Of a stretch of 42,634 nucleotides of DNA, positions 31,949 to 39,413 are shown piece by piece. The DNA comes from an uncultured Bacteroidota bacterium (GTDB lineage Bacteria > Bacteroidota > Bacteroidia > AKYH767-A > JABDAW01). A model generated the notes under the pieces. That model ran no database searches and was not told the origin of the DNA. It saw nothing but the letters and a program-made list of their open reading frames with translations. Both the position numbers and the translations under genes were made by a program. The stretch spans positions 1-42,634 of the forward strand of contig CAIMUP010000117.1 of assembly GCA_903844645.1 (NCBI GenBank), given 5' to 3'. Position 1 is the stretch's first letter. Every line of letters starts with the position of its first letter.

Positions 31949-33976
31949 ATGAGCAAACAACCAAACAAAAGCAAGCCCGTTCAACGAACCAATAAAACCG
32001 CTACCAACCCCGATGCCCTGCAACGATTAAAGGTTTCATTAGGGATGATTATCGCGGTATTCGCGTTCCTTCTCTATGCCCAAAGTATAGGCTACAGCTA
32101 CACGCTCGATGACAATGCCGCGATAAAAAACAATACCGTTACCCGGCAAGGAATTGCGGGGATTCCGGCTATCGTTTCGCATAATTACTGGTACGGAATC
32201 AACGATTTGAAAGGAACAGAATACAGACCGCTATCCATGGTTTTATTCGCTATCGAATGGCAACTGTTTCCAGAGAATCCCCACGTCAATCGCTTTATCA
32301 ATGTCTTGTTGTATGCCTTGTCATGCTGGTTTTTATTTCAGTTGCTCTGCCGGTTATTCCCCAATCAAAACCTGGTGATTCCCTTTGTATGCAGCCTGTT
32401 GTATGTATCGCATCCTATCCATTCCGAGGTCGTTGACAGTATCAAAAGCCGCGACGATATTCTCTGCTTTCTCTTTTTGATAATCGCTACTTTGTATGTC
32501 ATTAAAGCTATCGAAACAAACTCCCTTATCAAAAGTATCGTAGTAGGAATGTTCTATCTCCTTGCCCTGTTATCCAAGGAAACAGCTATCTCCTTCCTAT
32601 TGATCATACCTATGTTGATGTATGTTTTCACGAAGGCTACGCTGAAGAATATTGCATCGGTATTTATTATTTTAATCCTCTTTACGGGCGTGTATTTTAT
32701 CTTCCGAACGCTCGCCTTAGAATCCATTACCCATGCCCCCGATAGTTCGCCATATAATAACTCCTTGTTTGCTGCGAAAGACTTTATCTCCCGCGAAGCC
32801 ACCGCCTTTTATATCCTGCTGCGCTATCTTTTTTTAATGATACTCCCCCACCCTTTGACACACGATTATTCCTTCAATCAAATACCATTACAAACCCTGA
32901 AGGACCCTATGGCAATCCTCGGAATCGTGGTGTACATAGCGATAGGAGCCTACGCAATCATCACCATCAAGAACAAAAATATCCTCGCATTCGCCATTCT
33001 GTTCTTCCTTATTTCCTTAGCTCCGGTAGCCAATGTCTTCCGGTTGATAGGATCCACGATGGCAGAACGATTCCTATACATTCCATCTCTCGGATATTGT
33101 TTGATTGTCGCAATACTACTCGCAAAATATACCAAGACAGAGGTTATCAAAAGCCGATTTAACACCGTCCCACAATTCATCACGATGAATTCAATGCTCT
33201 TCGCCATCGTCTTCGCCATTGTGGGATTATACTCCATCAAAACCTTTGCCCGTAGCCAAGATTGGAAGAACAATTCCGAACTATATTCCGCTGATGCCGC
33301 CATATCCACCTTCAGTTCCCGCGCCCATGTACACAATGCCGTTACCATTTACGAAGACCAATATCCATTAGAAAAGAATGAAGCCGCCAAACAAATCCTC
33401 CTCGACAAAGCCATCTCCGAATTCAAGAAAGCCCTCGAAATATTCCCTGAATACCACCTCACCTACCAAGGATTAGGGCAAGTGTACATCGAAAAGGGAG
33501 ACTACAAAAATGCCATCTTCTACTTACAAAAAATGGTCGCCAAATTCACCGACGGCAGACTCTCCGCCTACCTCCTCCTAAACACCTGCTACGAAAAAAC
33601 CCACCAACTCGACCTCCAAATAGCCTCCGATGACTCCGTAATAAGCTACCAACCCACCAACACCTTCGCACACATCAACAAAGGCACCGCCCTCGGACAA
33701 CAAGGCAAATACCTCGAAGCCGTAACCGAATTCGAAACCGCCCTCACCATCAACCCCAACGAAATATCCGCCTACAAAGACCTCGGCGTAGCATACGGCT
33801 TCCTAAAACAATACCCCAAAGCCATCGCCAACCTCAACAAAGCCGCCACCATGGACCCCAACGACCCACAAGTCCCCAACTTTATGGGCATCACCTACAA
33901 CTACATGGGCGACACCATCCACGCCAAAGAATGCTTCGACAAGGCAAACAAAATGACCGCCTCAACCAAGAAATAA
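31949..33976 (+). CDS. GT-C-like membrane protein with C-terminal TPR repeats
   Basis: 675 residues from MSKQPNKSKPV. About ten membrane helices span 30-430, with lumenal acidic motifs YTLDDNAAI near 60 and HPIHSEVVDSIKSRDD near 156, the layout of TMTC/O-mannosyltransferase-like GT-C enzymes that use polyprenyl-linked sugars. The tail, about 450-675, is TPR repeats (EYHLTYQGLGQVYIEKGDYK, NTFAHINKGTALGQQGKYLE, NEISAYKDLGVAYGFLKQYP). It could glycosylate exported proteins. From about 33400 to the stop the coding strand becomes C-rich and G-poor with many C-ending codons, unlike its first half. Confidence 0.85.
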   Translation: MSKQPNKSKPVQRTNKTATNPDALQRLKVSLGMIIAVFAFLLYAQSIGYSYTLDDNAAIKNNTVTRQGIAGIPAIVSHNYWYGINDLKGTEYRPLSMVLFAIEWQLFPENPHVNRFINVLLYALSCWFLFQLLCRLFPNQNLVIPFVCSLLYVSHPIHSEVVDSIKSRDDILCFLFLIIATLYVIKAIETNSLIKSIVVGMFYLLALLSKETAISFLLIIPMLMYVFTKATLKNIASVFIILILFTGVYFIFRTLALESITHAPDSSPYNNSLFAAKDFISREATAFYILLRYLFLMILPHPLTHDYSFNQIPLQTLKDPMAILGIVVYIAIGAYAIITIKNKNILAFAILFFLISLAPVANVFRLIGSTMAERFLYIPSLGYCLIVAILLAKYTKTEVIKSRFNTVPQFITMNSMLFAIVFAIVGLYSIKTFARSQDWKNNSELYSADAAISTFSSRAHVHNAVTIYEDQYPLEKNEAAKQILLDKAISEFKKALEIFPEYHLTYQGLGQVYIEKGDYKNAIFYLQKMVAKFTDGRLSAYLLLNTCYEKTHQLDLQIASDDSVISYQPTNTFAHINKGTALGQQGKYLEAVTEFETALTINPNEISAYKDLGVAYGFLKQYPKAIANLNKAATMDPNDPQVPNFMGITYNYMGDTIHAKECFDKANKMTASTKK

Positions 33977-34000
33977 CGCCCCATTATGGCGCGTCCCCTC

Positions 34001-34100
34001 CCGCCTCCCCACCAAAGTCCCCATCAACAGGCGGTAGCGGTCAGGCTGTTCGGGGGTTCCGTTCCCGCCTCCCCCACGAAAAGTCCCCACCAAAAGGCGG
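34001..34100. repeat. GC-rich direct repeat with CCGCCT/AGGCGG hairpins
   Basis: Two similar 34-36-bp copies at 34001-34034 and 34065-34100. Each begins CCGCCT and ends AGGCGG around a C-rich GTCCCC interior, so each can fold. Just before array R9 and past the GT-C/TPR gene stop, possibly terminator-like. Confidence 0.7.
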
Positions 34101-34153
34101 TAACCAAGCCCCTACCATCCCTCGCGCAGTGGAACCCAATAGTCCCCCAAACC

Positions 34154-34445
34154 CAAATCCCGACGCTAATAATCCAAATCCCGACGCTGATAATCCAAGT
34201 CCCGACGATGATAATCCAAGTCCCGACGCTAATAATCCAAGTCCCGACGATAATAATCCAAGTCCCGACGCTGATAATCCAAGTCCCGACGATGATAATC
34301 CAAGTCCCGACGATGATAATCCAAGTCCCAACGATGATAATCCAAGTCCCGACGATGATAATCCAAGTCCCGACGATGAAAATCCAAGTCCCGACGATGA
34401 TAATCCAAGTCCCGACGATGAAAATCCAAAACTCAACGCTGAAAT
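34154..34445. repeat. 21-bp tandem array R9
   Basis: Fourteen copies aligned on CGACG (CAACG in two) at 34161 and every 21 bp to 34434, core AATCCAAGTCCCGACGATG. Variation is mostly GATGAT/GCTGAT/GCTAAT/GATGAA after CGAC. No strong internal dyad. All frames on both strands are largely open, one reading NPSPDDD repeats, but they lack start context and are taken as by-products. Convergent gap. Confidence 0.96.
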
Positions 34446-34520
34446 TCCGAAATCCAGGAGGTGAATTCAGCAACCTGTCAAATTACTTGACAAAAATAAA
34501 TAGTTCGCAATTGAGATTCC

Positions 34521-34556
34521 AAAAAAATCCCCCCGATGCAATATCGAAGGGATTCC
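34521..34556 (-). terminator. Terminator of T9SS type B gene
   Basis: Minus strand: AATCCCTTCGAT, loop ATTG, CATCGGGGGGATTTTTTT. Stem AATCCC/GGGATT with inner CGAT/ATCG and a T-run, 25 bp past the stop. Confidence 0.75.
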
Positions 34557-34581
34557 TTTTGAGAATTATGAAAGGGATAAA

Positions 34582-37023
34582 TTATCGAATCAAGAAAACC
34601 GTCCCGTTCCGTTCCACTTTCTTACCATTCTTCAAGATCGCTTTCATCACCCAAACGTAGGTATCCTGTTTCATAAGGTTGCCATCAGGCGTTGTGCCGA
34701 GCCATTGGTTGCTGACATCCGTAGTCTCAAAAAGTAACTCTCCCCAACGGTTGAAAACAGTCATCGAATACTCGGTAATAGCATTGCTATATGCCCCGAA
34801 ACCAGGGTTTAAATCCCATCCCGGATGGAAAGAAGTAGGCACAAAGATGGAATAATCCTCGGTAAAAGTTACCCTCGCTGTGTTAGAATCGGGGCAACCC
34901 TCGGAATTGTATGCCACCAAAGTAATGAAGTACGACCCGGGTCCTTCAGGAAACAGATGGTCGAACGAATGTTGGTCGCTACGCGATAATTCTCCATCGC
35001 CAAAAGTCCAGAAATAGGTCGTCGCACCAGTAGAAAGATTAATCAGATTGACGTTGTTAGGCTCCAGATAATTAAATCCGAAATGGGCAATCGGCAGCGG
35101 GAAAACATAGATCGTAATACTGTCTCTCCCGGTTTGAACATGGCAGGTGTCGGTAACGGCAACGGAATAAGTCTGGGTGCTGGATGGCGACGGATTAACA
35201 ACCGTAGAATCGCCAAGATTGTCGCTCCAAGTGTAAGTCAACGGACCTGTTCCGCCAATAGCTCTAACGATAAGCTGGGTAGATTGCCCTGCACAAATAT
35301 CGTAGCCTGTAATATTCGGCACGATGCTCGGTTCATCGAGAATGGTGATGGTGGTCGTGCTTGGCAGGCAGGTATTTGTCAGGGTCAGGATGATGGTTTC
35401 GGTAGGTTCATTCACGCCATCGAAATATGGAGCAATGGTAATATTTGTCGAAGCTTGGTTTGCAGGAATGGTAACCATGCCCGGCAGCATCGGATAATCA
35501 ATCCCGTTGGTAGCCGTTCCGGTAACATCATAAGTAATCAGGGTCGGGGTTGTTTGTATCACATTCAACGAAAATACCACCGTAGCCGTACCGCATCCTT
35601 CGGTAACAGAGTTATTAAACGAAGCGATGCTTTCTGGCGAAGTAACGATCACCGTTACCGAACCGATGGCTGTGTTTCCGCAAATATCTGTAATGGTCAA
35701 AGTATAAGTAGTCGTGGCAGATGGTGAAACCGTAACGGCACTATCTGTACTAGCACCGTTATCCCAAGCATAAGTGTAATGACCGTAGCCTCCAGTTGCG
35801 GTTCCTAACAAAGGAACAGGAATGTTTGGGCAAACAGTAGTATCGCCAATAGGAGTTGCTACTAATTGTATGGCATCCACATTCCTTATCCAAAGAGAAA
35901 TACTATCATTAGAAGAGGTGCAAAGGGTTACATTCTGAATATTAAGAACAACGCTTTCGATAGGCTCGGAGATACCATCGAAGTATGGGGAAATGATAAT
36001 CGAATCCGCCGTTTGTCCGGCAGCAATCACGATGCTATCCGGAATAAAAGGATAATCCACACCATTAGTCGCCGTTCCCTGAACCTGAAAATGAATCACC
36101 GTAGCGATAGATTGTGCTTGCGGCAACGTGAAGACAAATGCTCCATTCGTACAGCCTTCTACCGCCATGGTATCTACCGTGGTATTGGTGTTATGGATGT
36201 TGCTATGCACCGTAACCGAGCCTCCCGTAAAGCTGCCAGCCTCGAGGAATACACCAGAATCAAACACACAATCGCCTGCATCGGCAATCGCTAATTTAAT
36301 ATGATACGTAAGGCAAGGAGTTACCCAATGTTTCGCAGTAAGCTGGGTCGTGAAGGCATCATATTCTACAGTGGTTCCGGTGCAATTATCTATGTAGTAA
36401 GCGCAATTCATGCAAGGACCTGTCGCGGCATTCGGACAGTAATAATTACCGTTGTTAATAGTTCCGATAGATACTGGAGTAGAGGTATTCGGCACTAACG
36501 CAATATTCGGTGTACCGGTAATCCCCGGTCCGCTGATAAAAAATGCAAATACATCATTAAAAATAGTCCCTACGTATTCCGGATATTCTTCCGAAGCAAA
36601 TACATACCGAAATTTCACTGTGTCCGATGTCGGAACGAAATCAAAATCTATAATACAAGCATCATGCGTCGTCTGTCCGCAAATGGCAGTTAATTGGGCA
36701 TCGCCATTGGTATTGTTACACGATCCTTGGCAGCAATTATTGTTCGGTCCGGGCGCATTCCAAATCTTCCCCGTAGTCATCAGCACTCCTCCCGCGAAGC
36801 CGATATTGGAAGTAGAACCATTAAATTGCCCTATCGCCCCTGTGTCGCCAGTATAGACGATATTACTCACCGTAACTCCCGTTCCGAGCAGCACTTGTTG
36901 AATCAATTGGGCGGGGGTAAGCGTATTACTTACCGATAATTGCGCCTTGATAGTCGTTGTCGAATAGCTAAGGAAAACCAATACTATCAGGGCTTTCATC
37001 GTCTTTTGTAATTTTTTAATCAT
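34582..37023 (-). CDS. Secreted protein, choice-of-anchor L and PKD domains, T9SS type B sorting
   Basis: 813 residues from MIKKLQKTMKAL. Signal peptide about 1-28 (ending IKAQ). Choice-of-anchor L domain about 35-265 (IVYTGDTGAIGQFNGSTSNI, GFAGGVLMTTG, FVFASEEYPEY-like, FNDVFAFFISGPGITG). Then two Calx-beta-like stretches (QGTATNGVDYPFIPDSIVIA; TGTATNGIDYPMLPGMVTIP), Ig-like segments between, a PKD-like domain near 675-720 (TTYFWTFGDGELSRSDQHSF) and a CHU_C/gliding-motility type B C-terminal sorting domain about 730-813 (FVPTSFHPGWDLNPGF, MTVFNRWGELLFET). It should cross the outer membrane by T9SS and stay at the surface or be released. Promoter shares the ahcY element. Confidence 0.9.
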   Translation of the reverse strand: MIKKLQKTMKALIVLVFLSYSTTTIKAQLSVSNTLTPAQLIQQVLLGTGVTVSNIVYTGDTGAIGQFNGSTSNIGFAGGVLMTTGKIWNAPGPNNNCCQGSCNNTNGDAQLTAICGQTTHDACIIDFDFVPTSDTVKFRYVFASEEYPEYVGTIFNDVFAFFISGPGITGTPNIALVPNTSTPVSIGTINNGNYYCPNAATGPCMNCAYYIDNCTGTTVEYDAFTTQLTAKHWVTPCLTYHIKLAIADAGDCVFDSGVFLEAGSFTGGSVTVHSNIHNTNTTVDTMAVEGCTNGAFVFTLPQAQSIATVIHFQVQGTATNGVDYPFIPDSIVIAAGQTADSIIISPYFDGISEPIESVVLNIQNVTLCTSSNDSISLWIRNVDAIQLVATPIGDTTVCPNIPVPLLGTATGGYGHYTYAWDNGASTDSAVTVSPSATTTYTLTITDICGNTAIGSVTVIVTSPESIASFNNSVTEGCGTATVVFSLNVIQTTPTLITYDVTGTATNGIDYPMLPGMVTIPANQASTNITIAPYFDGVNEPTETIILTLTNTCLPSTTTITILDEPSIVPNITGYDICAGQSTQLIVRAIGGTGPLTYTWSDNLGDSTVVNPSPSSTQTYSVAVTDTCHVQTGRDSITIYVFPLPIAHFGFNYLEPNNVNLINLSTGATTYFWTFGDGELSRSDQHSFDHLFPEGPGSYFITLVAYNSEGCPDSNTARVTFTEDYSIFVPTSFHPGWDLNPGFGAYSNAITEYSMTVFNRWGELLFETTDVSNQWLGTTPDGNLMKQDTYVWVMKAILKNGKKVERNGTVFLIR

Positions 37024-37080
37024 GGTATATAATGTTGTAAAATGGTTCGTTGTTTGGAGCTTGTACTTAATTTGAGGGTA

Positions 37081-37112
37081 CAAAGTTATAACAAATTTCG
37101 GAGACCACCAAA
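37081..37112 (-). promoter_or_regulatory. T9SS type B gene promoter with TTTGGTGGTCTCC element
   Basis: Minus strand: TTTG at 37112-37109, 20-bp spacer, TAACTTTG at 37088-37081, 57 bp before the ATG. TTTGGTGGTCTCC at 37112-37100 equals the ahcY copy, base for base and in spacing. Confidence 0.7.
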
Positions 37113-37172
37113 TTTCTGTAAAGATTTTTTTCTCCATCACCCCCCACTATTTTTTTATTTAATACCATTTAC

Positions 37173-37331
37173 ACCTATTATATAAGGAGTGTTTTTCCTG
37201 ATATTCGATGCTGGGACGACCATACTAAGCCCTGGGATGACCATCCTAAGCTCTGGGACGACCATCCTAAGCCCTGGGATGACCATCCTAAGCTCTGGGA
37301 CGACCATCATAAGCTCTGGGACGACCATTTA
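37173..37331. repeat. 21-bp tandem array R10 with leader
   Basis: GACCAT landmarks at 37218, 37239, 37260, 37281, 37302 and 37323, exactly 21 bp apart; core GGGATGACCATCCTAAG with GAT/GAC and GCCCT/GCTCT variants. Dyad GGATG-AC-CATCC. Leader CACCTATTATATAAGGAGTG ends at 37191, as before R8. It lies between the minus-strand T9SS gene and the acyltransferase gene; the rest of 37024-37361 holds only the promoter. Confidence 0.95.
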
Positions 37332-37361
37332 AAGCCAAATTTTGGTGAACAGTTCATTATA

Positions 37362-37916
37362 TTATTCAAAATCGGCGCACCAATTATCAGAGTTTTTCGG
37401 GATGCAGCTTTTAAAGAAGTCGCCGAAATGAATCAGGTCTTCGGAATAGTTGCCAGTGGGATAAAAGGCATCGCCGATGATGACGCTTTTCGTTTGATAA
37501 TCCAGCCCGAAAGGAATAATCGGCATCTGTGCATTCATCGCAATATTGTAAAAGCCCGACTTCCATCGGCACACATTTTTCCGCGTTCCTTCAGGGGTAA
37601 TCGCAATATAAAACGTGTCCTTCGCGGTGCTTCGCTGAATGATTTCTTCCGTGAGATGATGTTTATTTTTCCGATCAACGGGGATGCCATGTGTGATGCG
37701 GAAAAACCATCCAAAGGGGCTGTCAAACAATTCTCGCTTCGCCAGGTAATGTGCCAATATCCCGAACTCGCTACGGGCAGCGATGCCGATAAAAAAATCC
37801 CAATTGCTGGTATGCGGTGCCACAATGCACACCGCTTTCGGGATGTGATGCGGGAAGCTGCCGATGATCCTCCAGCCCATCGCCCGAAGCGAAATATGAA
37901 ATAAAAATCGAATCAT
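37362..37916 (-). CDS. Lysophospholipid acyltransferase (PlsC-like)
   Basis: 184 residues of the 1-acylglycerol-3-phosphate acyltransferase superfamily. Catalytic HTSNWD (His-x4-Asp) near 35-40, GIPVDR near 78 and the substrate-binding PEGTR near 109 are all present. Length is short (PlsC is usually 240 or more), like YihG/short Bacteroidota relatives. Likely acylates a lysophospholipid or aminolipid at the membrane; the acceptor is unknown. Confidence 0.88.
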   Translation of the reverse strand: MIRFLFHISLRAMGWRIIGSFPHHIPKAVCIVAPHTSNWDFFIGIAARSEFGILAHYLAKRELFDSPFGWFFRITHGIPVDRKNKHHLTEEIIQRSTAKDTFYIAITPEGTRKNVCRWKSGFYNIAMNAQMPIIPFGLDYQTKSVIIGDAFYPTGNYSEDLIHFGDFFKSCIPKNSDNWCADFE

Positions 37917-37985
37917 AAGAGCGGTAAAAGTAGAAATTATTCCGAGGAAGAAAACGAGCTTGCATTTGGTTTTCGGAATTTTTCT

Positions 37986-37993
37986 TAATTTTG
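37986..37993 (+). promoter_or_regulatory. -7 box of lipoprotein gene
   Basis: TAATTTTG matches TAnnTTTG, 43 bp before the ATG, in the 120-bp divergent gap. Confidence 0.5.
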
Positions 37994-38036
37994 CCGAATA
38001 ATAAATTAAGAAAACGTATATCTAATAAATTAAATA

Positions 38037-38912
38037 ATGAAAAAAAGAAAACTTACCGCACTTCTCCTTTGCCTGTTGGCAGTAGGAATGATGACCTTCA
38101 ATGGTTGTAAAAAGAAAGAAGCTCTTGTGGACAGCGATACCTCTGTCGCAACCGATGATGCTTTGGTTCAGGATGAAACCAACAACGTGCTGAATGCCGC
38201 AAACACCACGTACCACGACCAATCTGGCAGCCGATTGCAGTATAATTATACCCTGCTGCCCATCTGTGCTCATGTTACCGGCATCAACGATTCGACCGGC
38301 ATCATTGATTCCCTGACCTTGCCGCATACCATTATTATTGACTTCGGAACCTCTGGCTGCTACTGCGATAATTGGGATAAAAAATATCGCAAAGGGCAAA
38401 TCATCGTAACCTGGACGGGGCGTTTTAAGGACTCCAACAATGTTGTAACGGTCATCACCAAAGACTATTCTGTGAGCACCGACAACGGCATCAGTTATGA
38501 TTCTTTGCACCTCACGGCAACCATCACCAACAACGGAACGAATGCCTTGCATCATCCTGTTCACACCATCCATGCCGTAGATACTTGCGTTACCAATACG
38601 GGTAAAATCACTTGGACCTCGGACTGCGTTGTGGAGTGGACGGGTGGCTATGCTTATCCTTATCCGGTGGCTCAACAAACCTTCTCGATGACCGGCACGG
38701 CGTTGGGCGTTTCTCGCAAAGGCACTCCCTTCAATGTGAACATTACAAGCCCTGTTGAGTTCGATTTAAGTTGTCAATACACCGTCGTTCGCGGCACGTT
38801 GGATATTAATATCGGCACAGGTGCTACCCGCCATGTTGATTTCGGAAATGGAGGTTGCGATAACGATGCTACAGTGGATATTGACGGCACGATTTATAAC
38901 ATCAAAATTTAA
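38037..38912 (+). CDS. Putative lipoprotein (unrecognised)
   Basis: 291 residues with a lipoprotein signal (LLAVGMMTFNGC, lipid Cys24) followed by a lysine-rich KKKEALVDSD. The mature part is Thr/Asn/Asp-rich and beta-strand-like (TIIIDFGTSGCYCDNWDKKY, GQIIVTWTGRF, CQYTVVRGTLDINIG), with several Cys (CYC, CVTNTG, CVVEWTGG, CDNDATVDIDG), suggesting a disulfide-stabilised extracytoplasmic beta-sandwich. I do not recognise a family. An intrinsic terminator follows 25 bp after the stop. Confidence 0.8.
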   Translation: MKKRKLTALLLCLLAVGMMTFNGCKKKEALVDSDTSVATDDALVQDETNNVLNAANTTYHDQSGSRLQYNYTLLPICAHVTGINDSTGIIDSLTLPHTIIIDFGTSGCYCDNWDKKYRKGQIIVTWTGRFKDSNNVVTVITKDYSVSTDNGISYDSLHLTATITNNGTNALHHPVHTIHAVDTCVTNTGKITWTSDCVVEWTGGYAYPYPVAQQTFSMTGTALGVSRKGTPFNVNITSPVEFDLSCQYTVVRGTLDINIGTGATRHVDFGNGGCDNDATVDIDGTIYNIKI

Positions 38913-38936
38913 GGTTTCATTTTTAATAAAATTTCC

Positions 38937-38971
38937 AAAGAGGAGGCGATGGAAATTGCCTCCTCTTTTTG
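38937..38971 (+). terminator. Intrinsic terminator of lipoprotein gene
   Basis: Arms AAAGAGGAGGC and GCCTCCTCTTT with a 10-nt loop and a following T-run (TTTTTGTTTT). Confidence 0.9.
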
Positions 38972-39020
38972 TTTTCCCATCGGCAGGATGCTAAAGAAAA
39001 TGCCAAAAAAGGGTCGTAGC

Positions 39021-39176
39021 ATCGGGCAGTTTTTTGGAAATACCCCGAAGCTACCAGAAGAGTTGGGCAGTCCAGAATAAATACCCCGAAGCTCGGACTA
39101 CAGTCGGTCAATCTCAAGAAAATACCCCGAAGCTGGAACTAACATCGGGGAGTTTTAAAAAAAAGTCGGCGAAGCT
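39021..39176. repeat. 41-42-bp array R11 (about 2 x 21)
   Basis: TACCCCGAAG at 39041, 39082 and 39123 (41 bp apart), then CGAAG 42 bp on at 39170. Each unit also holds a GGGCAG/GGTCAA/GGGGAG landmark half-way. The dyad CCGA-AGC-TCGG is clear in the second unit. It is the least regular array. The rest of 38913-39413 (after 39180) shows only AT-rich sequence. Confidence 0.85.
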
Positions 39177-39413
39177 TGCTCGCTTTTTGGGGAGGTCATG
39201 GAATAAATGGGTATTGTTTCCTCTCTATTTAATGATATTAGAAAATAATAAACCACGAATAGCACTGCCTTTTGTTTATTATTTAATTATATACCCGTTA
39301 AATCCTAAAAATAATTCAAACTGATTATTTGGGTAATTAATTTCCCAATACCTCATTCCCAAAACCTGGTGGAAGGGGAGAATAAAATTTAAAAAGGAGA
39401 GCTGATTACCGGA

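Noticed and set aside
34041-34473. Long open frames on both strands across R9 (and similar ones across R2, R3, R5, R6, R7 and R12) encoding 7- or 14-residue repeats
   Set aside because: Because 21 and 42 are divisible by three, a unit with no stop in a given frame stays open throughout. Several frames on both strands are open at once, with no start context or signal peptide, and R1 and R4 do not follow the pattern. Coding is unlikely.
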